From contig JACSYO010000475.1 in assembly GCA_016806645.1 (NCBI GenBank), forward strand, positions 1,646,501 to 1,710,500: a stretch of 64,000 bases of DNA. Reading direction: 5' to 3'. This document shows, piece by piece, positions 36,209 through 47,033 of this stretch. Below the pieces are notes generated by a model. It worked only from the letters and a program-made list of their open reading frames with translations, was not told the DNA's origin and searched no databases. The DNA is from Ophiodon elongatus (taxonomy: Eukaryota; Chordata; Actinopteri; Perciformes; Hexagrammidae). Positions within the stretch are counted from its first letter, which is position 1. Each line of letters starts with the position of its first letter. A program made the position numbers and the translations under genes.

Positions 36209-36471
36209 CACTGACCGAGGTCAGAACACTGGACGACCCTGAGCTGACAGTGGCAGCCGAAGGGGCACATGGGTATGTTAGGGTGGGGAATCTCCTCTAC
36301 AGCCGAGCCTTCTTCCTCATCCCTCATCATCGTCGTCGCCATCATCCCGTCGCTGTCCATGCTGTCCATGGCAAAATCCCAGAAGCCTCTCTGCTCGAAG
36401 GGCAGGGCCGAGGAGGTGGAGAGCAGCCGAGCCACGCATAGCAACAGCAGTAGGGAGCAATATGGCAACAT
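30520..36471 (-). CDS. bgn: Biglycan, class I small leucine-rich proteoglycan, 7 coding exons
   Basis: Coding exons in order: 36216-36471, 33275-33387, 32446-32659, 32204-32314, 31454-31547, 30812-30950, 30520-30717. They sum to 1125 nt, 374 aa plus TAA, with every junction in phase. A signal peptide (MLPYCSLLLLLCVARL) is followed by LPFEQRGFWDF, a biglycan N-terminal signature. Next comes an acidic Met/Asp/Glu propeptide-like region, then the class I cysteine cluster C-x3-C-x-C-x6-C (CPFGCHCQLRVVQC). The LRRs follow (FLDLQNNLITELKENDFKGL, LNYLRISESKLTGVPKG, LNELHLDHNQI, LRELHLDNNRL). The C-terminal ear repeat has the two cysteines in DDFCPRGFG and ATFRCVSDR, ending QFGNYKK. Biglycan binds collagen and TGF-beta in matrix. 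Two departures are visible: no Ser-Gly site in the N-terminal region, and only one of the two usual LRR N-glycan sequons (NGS kept; the NIT site reads NID). Fish have bgna and bgnb; I cannot tell which this is. Confidence 0.96.
31383..31440. repeat. (GT)n-(GCGT)n microsatellite beside a bgn splice donor
   Basis: About 18 GT units then GCGT units. On the transcribed strand this CA-type repeat begins about 10 nt into the intron after the bgn exon ending at 31454. Confidence 0.95.
31657..32148. mobile_element. MITE of the same fish family (copy 2), in a bgn intron
   Basis: The left end GAAGGAATAGTTTGACATTT and the right end TTCCCAAAATGCTGAGCTAT with TCCTT are terminal inverted repeats. The inner block GGAAAGAGCCAGGCTAGCTT parallels copy 1 at 23401-23809. 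There is no coding capacity. Confidence 0.7.
33863..33909. repeat. Perfect 18-bp inverted repeat (hairpin) in bgn intron 1
   Basis: The arms at 33863-33880 and 33892-33909 (ACACATTGACACACACAG and its complement) are separated by 11 nt. With one mismatch the stem extends to about 23 bp. The arms include short CA/GT runs, but the ATTGA/TCAAT core shows this is not just microsatellite complementarity. Confidence 0.75.
33913..36150. other. bgn: Remainder of bgn intron 1
   Basis: About 2.2 kb with no recognised gene or named repeat. A unique-looking, moderately GC-rich block lies at 34120-34560, and pyrimidine-rich low-complexity DNA at 35700-35860. Confidence 0.45.
36164..36205. repeat. (CA)n microsatellite beside the bgn exon 1 donor
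   Basis: About 21 CA units. On the transcribed strand the (TG)n tract begins about 10 nt after the donor at 36215. Confidence 0.95.
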
Positions 36472-36486
36472 CTTTAACTTATACAC
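36472..36486 (-). other. bgn: Short 5' UTR segment of the bgn start-codon exon
   Basis: A pyrimidine-rich acceptor (TTGTGTTTTCTCAG) ends at 36487, only 15 nt before the ATG at 36471. The leader must therefore begin in an upstream non-coding exon, as in mammalian BGN. Confidence 0.6.
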
Positions 36487-37395
36487 CTGAGAAAACACAA
36501 GAAAGACAGTAACACTTTAAGTTATAAGTTCAATGGTAAAGCAAGTACAACTAATGCAGTGTTATACAACAGCCCTACAATAAATCCTACATTCATGAAG
36601 GTTATAATGTTTATTGAAACTGCTTTAGAGAGGTGTTGATTCAACTCTGTTGTCATTCTGGAGGCTTGAACTGTATTGCAATACTAAAAATATTAAAATG
36701 ACACGAAAAAGCAAGGAAAGTGCATGAGCAAGGCTGGATAGCCCTCAGACAAAGCAGGCGACTGCCCTGGGGCCCCAGACCTCCAGGGGCCCCAAATGTG
36801 TATTGTACTTGGGAACATGTGGGCAACAGCTCATCACACCCCAGAGTAATTAGGAGGTGGTGTGTGTCTGTGCACACCTGGGCTCTCCAGCAGGTTAATC
36901 CAGCCATGTGGACAAGGGCTTCAAATTCATAACTAAGGATAATGGTCAGCAATAAATGGAAATTGAAATGTTATGAAATGGTCTGCCTATCCTTAATTAT
37001 AAAGCCCTACTGTTTATACCACATAACAGGCCAAAGGCGGCTAGAGTCTGGTGAGGTGAAATGGACTCATTCCCCTGAGGAAACCCGCCAGGAGTCAACT
37101 CTGGGAATGAAAGTCACTTAAACCACACCGACAAAATGTCACTGTCTGCTTCCTGCACACCAAGACCATTCCCAAGAGAGTAAGTCACTTCTTCTCACCG
37201 ACCAATCGGATAGTGTAGAGGACATCAGCTCAGCGGTGGAAAACTTTATTCCTGCAACCGAGCAGTTAAACAAAGCCACCATTCATTTAGAGGGGAAACT
37301 GGGTGTGCAAGTGTGAGAGCGTCTGTGTGCATGCGCATGTGTTTGAGTGTGTATGCATGTCATGAAACACAGACTCCATGATGTCATAGCTGAGC

Positions 37396-37398
<3 letters not shown>

Positions 37399-37475
<77 letters not shown>
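37399..37475. repeat. Long (GT)n microsatellite
   Basis: About 38 uninterrupted GT units. Confidence 0.97.
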
Positions 37476-37478
<3 letters not shown>

Positions 37479-39499
37479 ACTGGCTTCATCTTGCCTGCTC
37501 TGACCTAACTAACACCTCAGTGCAGCCACCCCCTCCGGCTAAATCTAAAATCTAATTCCTAGAAAAACTAATTACTACGAGGCCAATTGATCCTTACAGC
37601 GGGAAATTGTGACTCTTAACCTGAAGCTAATCCTATGAAGTAATGCCCAGTCCTACACTGGACCCTGGGGTGACTTAAAACCATATAATCTATAACCTTG
37701 TCGTGTTAATTCCCTTCTCTGATCCCCAGCTCAGTAATCCTACAGACGGCTGTGGAGTCTTGATGCCAATGGTTAGCGTGCAAATGGACTTTCCAGGGAA
37801 GTTTAAGCACCCTGTAGCGAGATGATTGCAATTTCTTTGGAACCAAGAGGAGATCAAATTTTGGCTTTCAACATTATCAGAAAAAGGAGAGGGGATGGAC
37901 AAAAATAGGAGTGAAGGGTTCAAATGTCTTGGGATGAAATTTGGGATAATATGATTAGAAGTTTGTATTGCACTTCAAATGCATCAGAACTAATTGAAAC
38001 TCAATGCATATTGTCTCTCTCTCTCTCTCTCTCTCACACACTATTTGTGTGTTGATTACTTGTCTCAAGCTTATTCTACTAAATGCAACACCATTCAAAC
38101 ACTTGCTTGATCTTTGCCCTGCATGTTTGACCAAATGTCCCAGGATGTTTCTAGTAGCACTGACTGTTCACAAGACTTTGAAAAGCCTAAAAAGGGAGAG
38201 ATTGTAATAATAAAGTTTGTGAGCGGATTTCAGGGGATTTTTTAATGTTGGGGAAATGCTTCTCATTCCATACTTCATGAAAAAAAGGTTCTCTACACTG
38301 ATACTGATCCTTTAAATTACAAAAGTAGACACTTAAATAAAACACTCCACAAAGAAGAATGTGGTGAGAGTACAAACATCACAGCGTGTGGTCGATTAAT
38401 TAACAACACGTGCTTATCAAGTCAACTTAAACACTTACTGAGTATTCATAACCTTCAGTCCTAAATCATATATGACAGTACATGAGAAGATTATTTGTAA
38501 AGTTGCTTATGCAATCCACTGCAACAGCTCCATTCTAATGAATAAAAGTATTACTGAGGGACATTAAAATCTGTAAAACTAAGAGCCCGTGCATGAAGTG
38601 GACCTGGCCTGGAAGCATGAATAACTGGTCCCTGCAGTCTGCTCCCTGCAATAAAAATAGCAGCCAAATTATACCATTTTGCAGAAAAGAAAAAAACACC
38701 ACTGGCCTTGGCTTGGCCAGAAAAATGCAGAAAAAGAGACATATATAGTCAGAATCACACAATGACACACAATACACAAAAGAGCCGTAATATGGAAAAC
38801 AACGGACTAAGCTATACACCTACGATTTCTGCCACTTGTGCTTTGCAACATTGTGGGAGGATTGAATCTAAAAACGTGGCACCCTTGCTCTAATCTGCGG
38901 AGTGTGCAATGATTTGTCAGCCATTCGTGGAGATGTGGAAGTAGATGGAGATTTGAAGATAAGAAGTGTTGGGAACGATGGAAAGGTAGACAGGAACATA
39001 AATAGTCTATCATCATCCAGGAATGACGTCTGAGGCTACTATAAACACAACATAACGACAAGACTAAACTACATCCTACAGCCTCTCTGACTGTAATGAC
39101 CACTTGTATCCGGCCCTGGTGTGTGTTTGTGTGTGTGTGTGTGTGAATTAACAAATTCCTCTCCTCTGCCTTCAGTGAAGTTGTGAGCCGCCAAACATCC
39201 GGTCTGAGACGAAAACAAACCAAAGGCTTCAATCTTAATTGTTCTGCTCCCATCCAAAGGCCAAGAGTGGTTTAATGGATGGATGGCTCGCCGGCTATTC
39301 TTGTCTCGCTCACTGTGTTTGTCTCCGTGGTGCTGTGGAATGGGAAGGGGGAGGGGGTGGGTGGGGGTGGGGGTGAAATTACATGATGAGGCAGACAGCA
39401 GAGTGGTAGTTGTGGGTTTGCTGTGGCGAGAAGGAAGATTAAGCTGCAGATACATGAAGGTGTCTAATCAACACTTGCTTCGAATCAGTACTGTACACT

Positions 39500-39780
39500 A
39501 TTTAGCCAAAAGTATCTGTGCACACTGGTCTGGTTTTTCAGGGTTTGAGCTAGACCTTTCAGTTCAAATTGACAGAAATTGTAGTACTATTACACCTTTG
39601 GCATGAATTAGAACGCCACCTGTGAGCCAGGCCTCATCACTCATCATCAGTGTCCCATTAATGCTGTTGAATGGGAGCAAATCCCTGCAACCAGGGTCAA
39701 AAATCTTGTAAAAGTCCTCCTCAGAAGAGTGGATACAGTGGCATTAATGTCCACACAAGATGTTCAACAACTACATGTTG
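39500..39780 (+). mobile_element. Tc1/mariner-type transposon relic (transposase C-terminus)
   Basis: It opens with TTTAGCCAAAAGTATCTGTG, a terminal-repeat-like end. On the plus strand at about 39660-39750 the frame reads VEWEQIPATRVKNLV then LRRVDTV. This resembles the C-terminus of Tc1-family transposases, where an EW-x-IP helix is followed by LV-x-S-x-PRR-x-EAV. No intact frame or catalytic part remains. Confidence 0.55.
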
Positions 39781-41080
39781 ACAACTTAACGGTATCTCAG
39801 TCTCCTCTGTGTCAGTGATTATTTATCCTCAATAAAACAAAGAAGTGAAGAAACAAGAGGAAGTTCCCCCATCTGTGCCAAAGATGTTCCCACACACTCT
39901 CTCTCACACACACCCATAAAATGACTGAGGCAACAGAAGATAAGACACTTTTATGAAGATCGGAATTCCAGTGGTTTACTCTTGGATTTGAAAAGGTGAA
40001 CCAGGATTACGGGAGGAGAAAGAGCAACAGGAAATATATGAGACAGGATTCAGGGTGCATGAGTGGATGGAGGCAGTTGTGTCGTTGAAAGCACCATCTG
40101 GTGAACAATCCATCCTCCGAGTGCATCAGTTGTTTGAGTTTCCCACACCCAGCGTCTGAGATTAGCTTTACATTTCCTATATGAACTATCCATCAAGTGC
40201 TGGGTACTTGTCAGCTCTCACATCTACCGCAATTACTTTGATGTGACTAAAGTTTCCACAAGGCAGCCTTAGCCCTTGTCAAGCTAAACAAACATATATT
40301 TAAGATGTATGCTCTTTGTGTTGCCAAGAACAATCATCCCAAGATACAAGTGTTTGGTCTCCCATGACCGCGGTTCAGAGAGAGGCAATCACCATTACCT
40401 CCTACCCAGGCATACGCACAACCCCCACTTTCTTTTGTCTCACAATGGCTGCCACCTTTTATTCACGGAAGAAAATGTAATTGTTATGACTTTAAAGTCA
40501 TCACAATCTCCCTTATTACGGCACGTTTTATTCACAACCGCTGTTCTGATCTGTGTCTAATGTAAACGCCGAACCCTTTGGCACCACCATGAGCCCAACT
40601 GACAAAACGCATTAAGCTTTACAATATCGATCAAGACATAAAACGCAGGTTAATTTTATCTGAGTATTCATATTCAGGAGCACGTCACCTCTGCTCCTTA
40701 GACTGCGTTGGCGGAGTAGAGTTAAGGTGGGGCAGAGAGCTCACCAAAAGTGCCAGCTGGCACAACAACGCTGGTCCATTGGCAGTCGCCACGTCAACAC
40801 TCAGTGCCGTTTAACATCACAGGGTGGGTCAGAGTGATCACAGTGCTGACTCAGCTCAATATATTTGACACGGCCTCGTATCGTGTTGCATAGAATAAAA
40901 TCTTATTTTGGCTGGAGTCACTCAATGTTGTATTTATTTGTTTCAGTAACCGTTTTTTTTTTTCTCCAAACCATCATGTTATTCTGAAAAGGCTCAAAGC
41001 GTCAATGAATTGTGACACCGCAGTTTTTTGTTGTAAAACTCACACACATGTTTGTTTGTGGGAATGTAAGCTGTCCCAAA

Positions 41081-41190
41081 CAAACACACACGCACGCACA
41101 CACGCACACACGCACACACGCACACGCACATACACACACACACACACACACGCGCACACATGCGCACACACACACACACACACACACACT
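41081..41190. repeat. (CA)n / (CGCA)n compound microsatellite
   Basis: Alternating ACAC and GCAC runs read directly. Confidence 0.95.
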
Positions 41191-41774
41191 TAATTACGCG
41201 TAAACTCAGAAATGCTTCCAAAATGATCTGGTCATTTGGCTGAACTCCCTCACTTCCTTGTCTCCTTCACGCCACACATGTGACACACACACACATACAG
41301 GCAGTCACACACAAACACACCCTAAATTCATGTGCTTTACAGACACACAGGCTGTTAGTGCTAGGCGTGTTCGGTAGGAGCGTTCGGGTGGAGTTAACTG
41401 CCTCAGTGGCTGTAATTTGGTGACTGCTATCCCTAAAAAAAGGAACTGTTTGGCAGCTTCTCTGGTGCCGCCAAGCTTGGATGTGGTGGCAAGCTGCTCA
41501 ATGCTGCAGAGACGAGGCCTGGCCAGAGCAGAGAGCAAAGAAATGTAGAGGAACAAAAAAGGGCCAAATCAGACAAATGACCTGAGGATTCATGCCTGTG
41601 GACGCATGAGTCTCATTCAAAGGATGTGGACTATTTTAACGTTTGTGCTGGTTGTAAATAAACCTTCTTTTTCAAAAACCAAAATGGAACAATGAGCAAA
41701 TTCTATTGTCAAAACATGACAAAGACAGAGCTCAATTTAACTTGAATAAAAATATAGTAAGAATAAGGGGAAAT

Positions 41775-41905
41775 GATGACGAGACAGACAGGTGGACAGA
41801 CAGACTGGCAAGGAGAATCACGAACAGACAGACCAGCAGGTGCAGGGTGGTCAACCCACAGGCTGGCTAATAGGCAGGCGGGCTAGAAGGTCAGCAAACA
41901 GACAT
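41775..41905. repeat. Degenerate GACAGACA tandem array
   Basis: Imperfect units around GACAGACAG and GGCAGGCGG; same character as 6085-6235. Confidence 0.5.
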
Positions 41906-42078
41906 ATGTAGACTGTCATTTTAACTGTCTGACCATCGACTCCACAGCCAGACACTGTTTGTTCTGTCTCTTTACATTCAGGAGACTCCTTTAAATGCAC
42001 TGGTATAAATCAATGTTTCATGGTAGTTAACCATTGCTAGACATTAAGTAAGCCCAAGACAGAATGAGGCCACGGGGA

Positions 42079-42094
42079 GGGGGGGGGGGGGGGG
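42079..42094. repeat. Poly-G run
   Basis: Sixteen consecutive G after a G-rich lead-in, read directly. Confidence 0.95.
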
Positions 42095-42949
42095 ATTCCT
42101 CAATGTTTGTTTGCATCATATTATGTGACAAAATAAAACACAGCAAGCTATAATCCCCATGCAAGTTTCTCAGACCACAGTTGTCTCAACACATGAGATC
42201 TGAGCGCTGTGTGCAGAGGCTGAATCAGGGCAGCGCAGATGTGTACCAGAAGGAGTTGACTTGATTGGCACGTTTCACTGTCATTATTCTCCCCCTTAAT
42301 CACGATGCAGGCACGTAAATGCCATGTGTTACATTTAAAACCCGACATGAGAATAAGGCCGCGTTGATCTGAGGATATCGTGAGTGAAACGAAAGGTTTC
42401 GCTCAATTATCATCATTAAGGATCGCCCCCACTGAGCAGTCTTTGGAGACTCGTTGCGCCATCTAGCGTTTCCCTTGGGTACAAATCACAGCGTCAGACG
42501 CGCCATGCAACAGGTTGCATTATAGATGATACGGATAATAATTTAAATATAATATACGTGAGGGGGGAAACAAATAAATGACAAAAACATGCAATAGGTT
42601 ACGAGGTGCAAACTATGTAAACAGCGTGACAACTGAAAAATATAAAAGTTGGTGACATAAATCTCAGCAAAGTACAAAAATGTTAGATTCAAATCTACTC
42701 GAATTCAAATTCTATTTGATACAATTAAATGTCTTGGTATGGTATTTGTATATAATTAATAATATACTAAAAAAAATCAGCTGGAAGAAGAAAGTTTCCC
42801 CTTTGCCATTTACAAGACTGAAAAGCACGTAAAATGAAAATAACCCATCACCCCTACCTTATGGATACAATTAAGATATTAATTCCAAAAAAAAAAATCC
42901 AAAAAAAGGTTGAAGAGGTCTCCCTGTGTGTGTCAGATTATCCTGGAGA

Positions 42950-43210
42950 TTTTTTTTCAAGTCCTATATATTTATCACATTTACGGATTATTGCAGTATT
43001 TCCCTGTGACATCCAGCCGTAGCTCCTCCGCCTCTGTGTGCCACTGCGAACCGAGTCAGGGCACCGTGTGTGCTAGTTCTAGTCCAAACCGAGCCAATGA
43101 CTCAGAGCTGGGGGGGTCAAGCCCATAAAGTTAACAAGCCAGCCTCCTTTCTCCCCTTTTTGGATGGAAGAAGAGGAGGAGGGGGAGGGGGAGAGGCCTG
43201 AGTACAGTAA
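42950..43210 (-). promoter_or_regulatory. Possible bgn promoter and non-coding first exon
   Basis: A locally GC-rich island in otherwise AT-rich spacer about 6.6 kb upstream of the bgn start-codon exon. On the minus strand it has TGAGTCAT (AP-1-like) next to ATTGGC (inverted CCAAT) at about 43095-43106. A purine/pyrimidine-asymmetric stretch follows at 43160-43200. It is the best promoter-like sequence between bgn and the ECM2-type gene, but no donor site stands out. It is a guess. Confidence 0.25.
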
Positions 43211-43375
43211 GTAAGTGACATCATGCAAATAGCATCGAAAACGTTACAATATTATGGGAATGGCATGGGAATATACTTAGTCATAAAACCAATAAAATAT
43301 TACACAATTTTAAGGTTCCTTCATATTGATGGGTGTTCCTGTTATATTTGTACATCCATTAGATATGTACTGTAT

Positions 43376-43417
43376 TTAGATAGATAGATAGATAAATAGA
43401 TAGAAAGATAGATATAC
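43376..43417. repeat. (GATA)n microsatellite
   Basis: About ten GATA-type units with substitutions. Confidence 0.9.
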
Positions 43418-43738
43418 GATTTTCCCAAAAGTAATATTATGGCAACATTCACTAAAGAAAAAGAAAGAGAAGGAGACGGTGCACTGTATAGGAACTTTGT
43501 ATCTAAGGGTGTAATTGACTAGTTTAATTGCTTTTGAAGAAGATTTAGATAAAAGACATTGTAATTTTGGCACTGCCAATTAAAACACAAGCTAAAGCTT
43601 TGTCTGAACCATATCAGACAGACTTCCCTGCAGTAGCTTCACAAGGACCCTCAGTAAGCTGTTATTGTTGAACCCATAATAACATCTTACAAAGAGCAGC
43701 AAAAATGTGTCTTTATGCAGCTGTATTAAAACAGGATT

Positions 43739-43793
43739 CTATCTATCTATCCATACATCTATCTATGTGTCCGTCTGTCTGCCCGTCTATCTT
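43739..43793. repeat. (TATC)n / (GTCT)n degenerate microsatellite
   Basis: TCTA units grading into GTCT and GCCC units. Confidence 0.85.
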
Positions 43794-45634
43794 ATTGGTG
43801 CATTTTTTTATGTTTGCTGAGTCTTACATAGGTTGTAAATGATTGTTTTTTTAAACCAACCACTACTTAATTGCATCACACTGAGCAACTCATTTCTTTG
43901 ATCACAGAGAGAACATGGGGACACCACTGAGCTCCACCAAAATCATGCAGAATGTTTTTATTTTTTTATTTCTGGGACTGTGATTATAAAACCCATGATT
44001 TAGCATCCTCTCACGGTTTTCTATTAAAATGTTTTTTTTTTTTTTTTTTTTTAGCAGGATGAAGTGTTCTCTCACTGACTCTGATTTCCTCTTCGTTTTG
44101 CCAGCACCCAGAGAGAGGCAGCGAGTTTGGCAAGCCACACCATCTGGGAACTTTTCCGCCTCTGTATACGAAGTCGGCCACACAGGCGTTTGCAGTTATC
44201 TACGGGTTGTCCCGTGAGCTATGCTGCTTCAGGACTTTGACCAGCAAATCATAATAATTTTCCTCATCCTCCATATCAATACAAGAGGGGACTCACAATC
44301 CTGCTCGTATTTTTGTTGACTTATATCCTGTCTCTCGCTCTGTCTCTCTCTCTCAAAGAGTGCATTATCCACAGTGGTGGAAAAGGCATGCAGACCAGAT
44401 CAATGCCCTGTAGGGGTGTTGGCAGGAGATAGAGTTTTGATAAAGGCCCTTGCAGATAACATTCCTCCTCTCTTCGCTTCCTCTCTCCCTCATTTTGTAG
44501 GTTTAGTCTTTCCCTCCGTTTCTCACTCTTTATTTCTCTGTCTGCCCCTCTCTCTCGCGCACTGTGGTTCACTTGATTATGGTGTTGGTCTGTAGCTCGA
44601 GGGCTTGGCATCCAAATTAAACTCTTTTTGTCCTATATTGCTCAGCTAACGTGTCTCTAGCACACCCACTTTTTAGCTCTTGGGTAGGTGCTACCATAAG
44701 CGTAAGTATGTGTAACTTTTGTGTGCAAGAGAGAAGTGAATAGTATTGACCAAATTGTGTCAAGTGTGTTTTTTTTTATTTTGATTGCAGCCCAATAAAA
44801 GTTTACTTTATATTCATTAATGTTGCTGGATATTTAGGATAAGCACAACAGGGGCTATTGGCCGAGCGGTTAGCTCTCCTGCACTGCAATAAGCACATTC
44901 TTGTTGATTTCAAATAGTTGACCCTTAACACTGGAACCCAACCTCATGTTCTGATGCTACCCTCCAGCTCTCTTCTTTCCTTGCTTTATCTACTTATGTC
45001 TGATGCCCATCTGAGTCATGAAACAAAATTCTTTTGCTGGCTACTCTGTGTGTGGACTGGTGCTTTTTTGTTTTATCAGCCGACCCCCCCCCCTCCCCTC
45101 CCCCTCCTCTCGCTCCTCCAATAACAAACACAGGAAGCTGATGTCGCTTGGTAAGACAGGCAGAGCAAGGGAGAAAAAAAAAGAAAAGCACTATGCTGCT
45201 ACACGGTCAACTTCTTTATCAAACAGGCTCTGGCCTCAGCACGACGGGATGCAAAACATCTGTTGGGTGTGATGGGACATCGGTTTAACAGTTTAGTTAT
45301 GTCACACACAGGATGATGGATGGCAAAGAAGTGGCAAGCCTGTCACATTTGTGACACGCTGTGGAGGGGAGGTTTTAGGATTTAAGATCAAAGCTGGAGC
45401 ATCTATCTGTGCAAAACTCCAAAGAAGGGAAACTGCAAAAAGATATCTGATGCAGTTTTGATCTTCTCTGCCTGTACATGCAGGAAATGCAGTATATATG
45501 TGAATGTGTAGTTTCTTAGACAGTAATGTGCTGTTTGCAAAATGACTGTACAATTATGGAGAATGGAGACTGCACCACATGCACAAGACCGAAAAGCAGA
45601 AATCTAACATGTGATTACACGCCCAGGCTGAGAG

Positions 45635-45666
<32 letters not shown>

Positions 45667-47033
45667 TACACATTCAAACCATACATGCACTGTGCTCTCA
45701 TAAGCTTGTTAACTTTGTCAGTTGTTCGCCTCTCAATACCCCTGCCTCATTCTCTTTTTATTAACTGTCTTTCTCTCGCTGCCTCCCTCGGAGTGTGGTT
45801 GAAACCGTAGAGTCTACAGGGGACCGTCTGTTCTTCATTTAGCGCAACAGAAACCCTGCTCTCTGTTGAAAATTCATACCTGGAGCAACACAGCAAGTGC
45901 ACCGCCTGTAAATTACGACAGTGAGCACAACTCCAAATTTTATCATTTTAATTATATGCATTACTGTAATTGACATACTGCAAAGTGTATTGAATCTTTG
46001 CACGGGTGGATTATCAAATTAAAGAGACTGCTGCTCTTCCATCAGCCCTCATATCATATTTAGTTTGTTTTTGTGTGAGTGGGACTACAGATGCATACAG
46101 ATATGTTTGTTGCGGCAGGATTTGGTGTAAAGCAACTGAAGACATTGTGAGTTGAGGTGTGAGGTGGACAAGCAGCAAAATATGGAAAGTGAGACAGTTG
46201 TGCTTAAAAGATACACAGAAAGAGAAAGAGAGAACATTGCAATCTGGGAAGTCAACAAGGTTGGCAGGATACCAGAGCTTTAGTGGCTTTAGTTCCCAAA
46301 CAGTAAAAGAGCTCTGAGCGTGCTCAAGCTCTGTGTCTCTTTTCCTTTTGGTCTTCCAGCCACATCTTATTGGAATCAACGAGACATGAACTGCTGCCTT
46401 TTCTCATCTTTCACTGAGCTCAGAGACTTTGAGAACAATTGCTGTATTGTGTCTTGAAAGTCAGCTTGGTTGTTTTCCCCTTAGCTCCACTAACCTCACC
46501 TTTTGCCCTATCTTCCCGCCTGCTAACAAAAATAATGGGCAGCCCCAGTCCTCTCACGCACATATACTTGCACCCCAATTACAGGACACAATCCGACAGG
46601 CACTTACGTCATCCAAACATTTTTGGAGGCCCGGACTGAGGACCCCCTCACAGTTAAAGTGTCTCTATTTGCTGAGCAGTTGGTGGTGGATGTTTATGTT
46701 GGAAGTCATCTGGTGATAGGGAACCTGCGTGATGTTTATATTTTCCTTCCTCATGGGCCCCTTAGGTTCCCACTGTGTCACTAGACATTTTCACCATCTC
46801 TCAGAGACCCCCATGCTGCAGACCCAAGATTTGACTGGTTGATGACCAGCCAGTATACCTGTCACATCTAAACACCCCAACTTTATTTCCAGTTACACTG
46901 ACTAAAGGCTCCACCCACAGGCCCCAGGCTTAGTCTAGAGACATAGATTAATCCATTTCAGTCTTCATTCACTCAAAATGATCAATTAAATACTTTATAC
47001 TTGAATGAAAAGTGTTGCTTTGAGCAGATCTGG

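Larger units (their letters stand above)
36500..47030. other. Spacer upstream of bgn, up to the LINE
   Basis: No protein gene recognised on either strand. Named contents are microsatellites (37399-37475, 38013-38035, 39118-39144, 41081-41190, 43376-43417, 43739-43793, 45642-45665), a Tc1-like relic (39500-39780), a poly-G run (42079-42094) and a promoter-like island (42950-43210). A bgn non-coding first exon must lie somewhere in it. Confidence 0.5.

Noticed and set aside
36982..37489. Thr-His repeat frame on the minus strand
   Set aside because: Translation of the (GT)n microsatellite only.
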